A DNA stretch of 64,000 nt from Ustilago trichophora (Eukaryota > Basidiomycota > Ustilaginomycetes > Ustilaginales > Ustilaginaceae), in contig OOIN01000048.1 of the NCBI GenBank assembly GCA_900323505.1, positions 347,248-411,247 on the forward strand, written 5' to 3'. Below the pieces are notes generated by a model that did no database searches, was not told the origin of the DNA, and saw only the letters and a list, made by a program, of their open reading frames with translations. A program made the position numbers and the translations under genes. Positions 61,943 to 64,000 of this stretch are shown piece by piece (the first letter of the stretch is position 1; each line of letters begins with the position of its first letter).

Positions 61943-63499
61943 ATGTCGGACATCGCAGATAAGAAGGGTGCCGAGCGAGAACACTCGACGGATGTTGTCA
62001 GCTACGGCAGTCACGAACACCATGGCCACTCGGACCCTCTGATTCGACAGTTCGGTCTGATGCCACTTCTCGGCGTCGGCCTCCTCGGCGCTGGCTACTG
62101 GGCCGGTCAGATCGTCACAATGACCACTGTCATCAGTGTCGGCGGTCCGCCTGGTCTCTTCTGGGGTATCTTCCTTTGCGCATCCTGCATTCTCTGTATC
62201 GCCATCTCGCTCGCTGAGCTCGCATCTGCCTATCCCACCTCTGGAGGCGTCCTCGACTGGGCTTACGAGTCCTCGTCCAAGTCCAGCCGCAAGTTTGTCG
62301 CTTGGACCACCGCATGGCTCAACACTTTTGCCTGGATCGTCACTGCAACCACTTGGGCTTCTCTCGTCGCTCAGCAGGTTTTGGCGCTCGCCGTACTCTA
62401 TCACCCTGACTTTGTCATCAAGCAATGGCATACCTGGATCGTCCTTCAAGCTGTACTGATCATCGGTCTGCTCGTCAATGTCTTTGCCGTCAAGATCATG
62501 CCTGCGCTCGACAAGATTGGCCTCGTAACCTTCTTCGTGGGTTGCTTTGTCCTCAGCATCACCGTTGCTGCCAGCGCTCCCACTCACCAGTCGGCACGAT
62601 TCGTCTTTGTCGACATTATCAACACCACTGGCTGGAGCTCAAATGGCCTCGTTTGGTGCTTGGGACAGGTCGCCACTTCGGGCGCTTTCATTCTCATCGA
62701 CTCGCCCAGCCATCTCTCGGAGGAGACCATCGATCCTGAAAAGAACGTTCCCAAGGCCATGGTCTACTCGGTCCTCATCGGCACCGTTACTGGCCTCTTT
62801 GTCACACTCTGCTTCATGTTCTCGATCGTCGACATTGACGGTGTCCTCGCCACCGCCACTGGTGTACCGTACATCCAGATCGTCAAGAACGCGACTCGCT
62901 CCAACGGCGCCACCGTCGTTCTGTCTCTCTTCATGATCATTCTTTCGATGTACGGCGCTGTCACCTCCATCACTGTCGCCAGTCGAGTCTCGTGGGCCTT
63001 TGCACGAGATGGTGGCCTTCTGCTGCCAAACACTTTCTCCAAGATGTCTTCGCGCCTCCACGTCCCCGTGCAAGCACTCATTCTCTGCACCTTTGTCTCG
63101 AGTTGCATCGGCGTCATCTATCTCGGCAGCATCACTGCGTTCAACTCGTTCCTATCGGCTCTCACCATCCTCTTCTTTGCTTGCTACGCCATGGTGATTG
63201 GCTCCTTCATGCTCAACAAACGCTACATCGAGAAGAGGGGCCCTTACCGCCTTTCCTCCACGGTGGGCTGGACGGTCAATACCATTGCTATGGTTTACAT
63301 GCTCGTGTTTGGCGTCTTCTTTTGCTTCCCATACGTCTATCCTACCACAGCCAACACGATGAACTGGTCCAGTGTCATCCTCGCTGGTGTAGTTCTTCTC
63401 TCTTCGGTCGGCTACCTGACCTGGGGCAAGAACAGCTATGCTGGACCCAGTGGTGCCGTACTCGCCGAGCGCACTGGCAAGGGAACAGCCTCTGCCTGA
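61943..63499 (+). CDS. APC-superfamily permease, GABA/choline/amino-acid type
   Basis: 518 residues, one exon. Twelve hydrophobic segments alternate with short loops: FGLMPLLGVGLLGAGYWAGQI opens TM1, GGPPGLFWGIFLCASCILCIAISLAELASAYPTSGG is the conserved TM2/TM3 region including the E-x-x-S-x-x-P-TSGG motif, and SGAFILIDSPSHLSEET fits the TM6/TM7 loop. WAFARDGGLL before TM8 is a fungal UGA4/HNM1-type signature. The N-terminus is His-rich and soluble. Substrate (GABA, choline or other amino acid) cannot be told. It is the last gene before the telomere; the stop codon lies about 320 bp from the TTAGGG array. Confidence 0.88.
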   Translation: MSDIADKKGAEREHSTDVVSYGSHEHHGHSDPLIRQFGLMPLLGVGLLGAGYWAGQIVTMTTVISVGGPPGLFWGIFLCASCILCIAISLAELASAYPTSGGVLDWAYESSSKSSRKFVAWTTAWLNTFAWIVTATTWASLVAQQVLALAVLYHPDFVIKQWHTWIVLQAVLIIGLLVNVFAVKIMPALDKIGLVTFFVGCFVLSITVAASAPTHQSARFVFVDIINTTGWSSNGLVWCLGQVATSGAFILIDSPSHLSEETIDPEKNVPKAMVYSVLIGTVTGLFVTLCFMFSIVDIDGVLATATGVPYIQIVKNATRSNGATVVLSLFMIILSMYGAVTSITVASRVSWAFARDGGLLLPNTFSKMSSRLHVPVQALILCTFVSSCIGVIYLGSITAFNSFLSALTILFFACYAMVIGSFMLNKRYIEKRGPYRLSSTVGWTVNTIAMVYMLVFGVFFCFPYVYPTTANTMNWSSVILAGVVLLSSVGYLTWGKNSYAGPSGAVLAERTGKGTASA

Positions 63500-63816
63500 A
63501 CGGTCGGGAGCCTTTCACATCGGCGTGATAAGACACTCCCTCTCTGGTCACCTTGTAACAGTAGTCTCACTTACTCATTGTCATTCTCGCTACCGATACT
63601 ACGATGTCGCGCTGCTCTATAAATGCCGGAGTGAAGCAAAATGGGATACAGTACAGTACCTCGCTGAGATGCAGATACATGGAGCGACACTTGATACAGG
63701 AATACAGCAACTGGAGCCTGTATGGTCTATGCTACACACATTGTATGGGCGAGATTGTACACTGGGAACAGCTCGAATCGTGGGCGTTATCACTTTTCAA
63801 GTGGCGGCAGGATGCC
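63500..63816. other. Subtelomere: gap between permease stop and telomere array
   Basis: 317 bp without a gene, with a TACAGTACAGTAC element at 63647-63659. No longer subtelomeric repeat block is visible. The last unique bases before the array are GGCGGCAGGATGCC. Confidence 0.6.
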
Positions 63817-64000
63817 TTAGGGTTAGGGTTAGGGTTAGGGTTAGGGTTAGGGTTAGGGTTAGGGTTAGGGTTAGGGTTAGGGTTAGGGTTAGGGGTTAGG
63901 GTTAGGGTTAGGGTTAGGGTTAGGGTTAGGGTTAGGGTTAGGGTTAGGGTTAGGGTTAGGGTTAGGGTTAGGGTTAGGGTTAGGGTTAGGGTTAGGGTTA
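63817..64000 (+). repeat. Telomeric TTAGGG array, right chromosome end
   Basis: About 30 tandem TTAGGG units fill 63817-64000, with one unit lengthened to TTAGGGG (63889-63895). The G-rich strand runs 5'->3' toward the right edge, so this is the right-hand end of a chromosome. TTAGGG is the usual telomere repeat in basidiomycetes and vertebrates; the gene content makes it fungal. Confidence 0.97.

Noticed and set aside
1..64000. tRNA genes, rRNA, CRISPR arrays, insertion sequences
   Set aside because: Scanned by eye for B-box-like GGTTCGAATCC and terminal repeats on both strands; none convincing. A tRNAscan or repeat search could still find some.

Overview
The window is eukaryotic, and the features point to a basidiomycete fungus of the smut lineage (Ustilaginomycotina, probably Ustilaginales). 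Most coding sequences are long and intronless. The few introns are short (79-164 nt) with GTAAGT/GTGAGT donors. The families are fungal (ArAE_2/BFR4-type membrane protein, LYC1-type acetyltransferase, BEM46, FAS1/GPI proteins), proteins carry long Ser/Ala/Gln-rich insertions, and the right end is a TTAGGG telomere. The species assignment is inference; nothing was searched. All exon boundaries were placed by eye from open frames, splice consensus and family conservation.

Layout, left to right. 1-2.7 kb: a mitochondrial rhomboid-like protease running off the left edge (minus strand) is divergent from NUS1. 2.7-5.8 kb is a gene-free stretch full of TACAGTAC-type palindromes and a 32-nt poly(T), upstream of a secreted FAS1 protein. 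7.8-13 kb: a Cys-type glutathione transferase, a short-chain dehydrogenase, the RES-complex protein IST3/RBMX2 divergent from V-ATPase subunit C. 13-19 kb: a small SET-domain protein, the C-terminal half of tRNA 2'-phosphotransferase (TPT1), the tRNA-splicing endonuclease subunit SEN54, and a CFA-synthase-like methyltransferase. 19.6-27 kb: a 1531-residue ArAE/FUSC-type transporter, a short TUG/ASPSCR1-type UBX protein divergent from a LYC1-like acetyltransferase. 27.6-35.4 kb: a 1155-residue Ser-rich coiled-coil protein of unknown role and a 1122-residue secreted pectin-lyase fusion. 35.6-54 kb: mostly conserved housekeeping genes: isoaspartyl peptidase/asparaginase, a small mitochondrial-looking protein, N-acetylglutamate synthase, MRE11, phosphomannomutase, cytochrome c heme lyase, CAF40/CNOT9, ATP23 and a BEM46 hydrolase.

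54-64 kb is the subtelomeric end. It holds a secreted Kex2-type protein with a Ser-Gly block and an Asn/Gln/Thr-rich repeat block, a four-exon zinc alcohol dehydrogenase, a small secreted protein, and a 12-TM APC permease whose stop codon lies only about 320 bp from the telomeric TTAGGG array (63817-64000).

Functional links: TPT1 and SEN54 are neighbours and both belong to tRNA splicing; NUS1 (dolichol synthesis) and phosphomannomutase (mannose-1-phosphate) both feed glycosylation; the rhomboid, ATP23, CYC3 and ARG2 are mitochondrial. The secreted FAS1, pectin lyase, repetitive protein and small secreted protein suggest a cell-wall and plant-surface theme. The items most likely to be undescribed are the repetitive secreted protein at 54-55.2 kb, the oversized pectin-lyase fusion, and the recurrent TACAGTAC palindrome.
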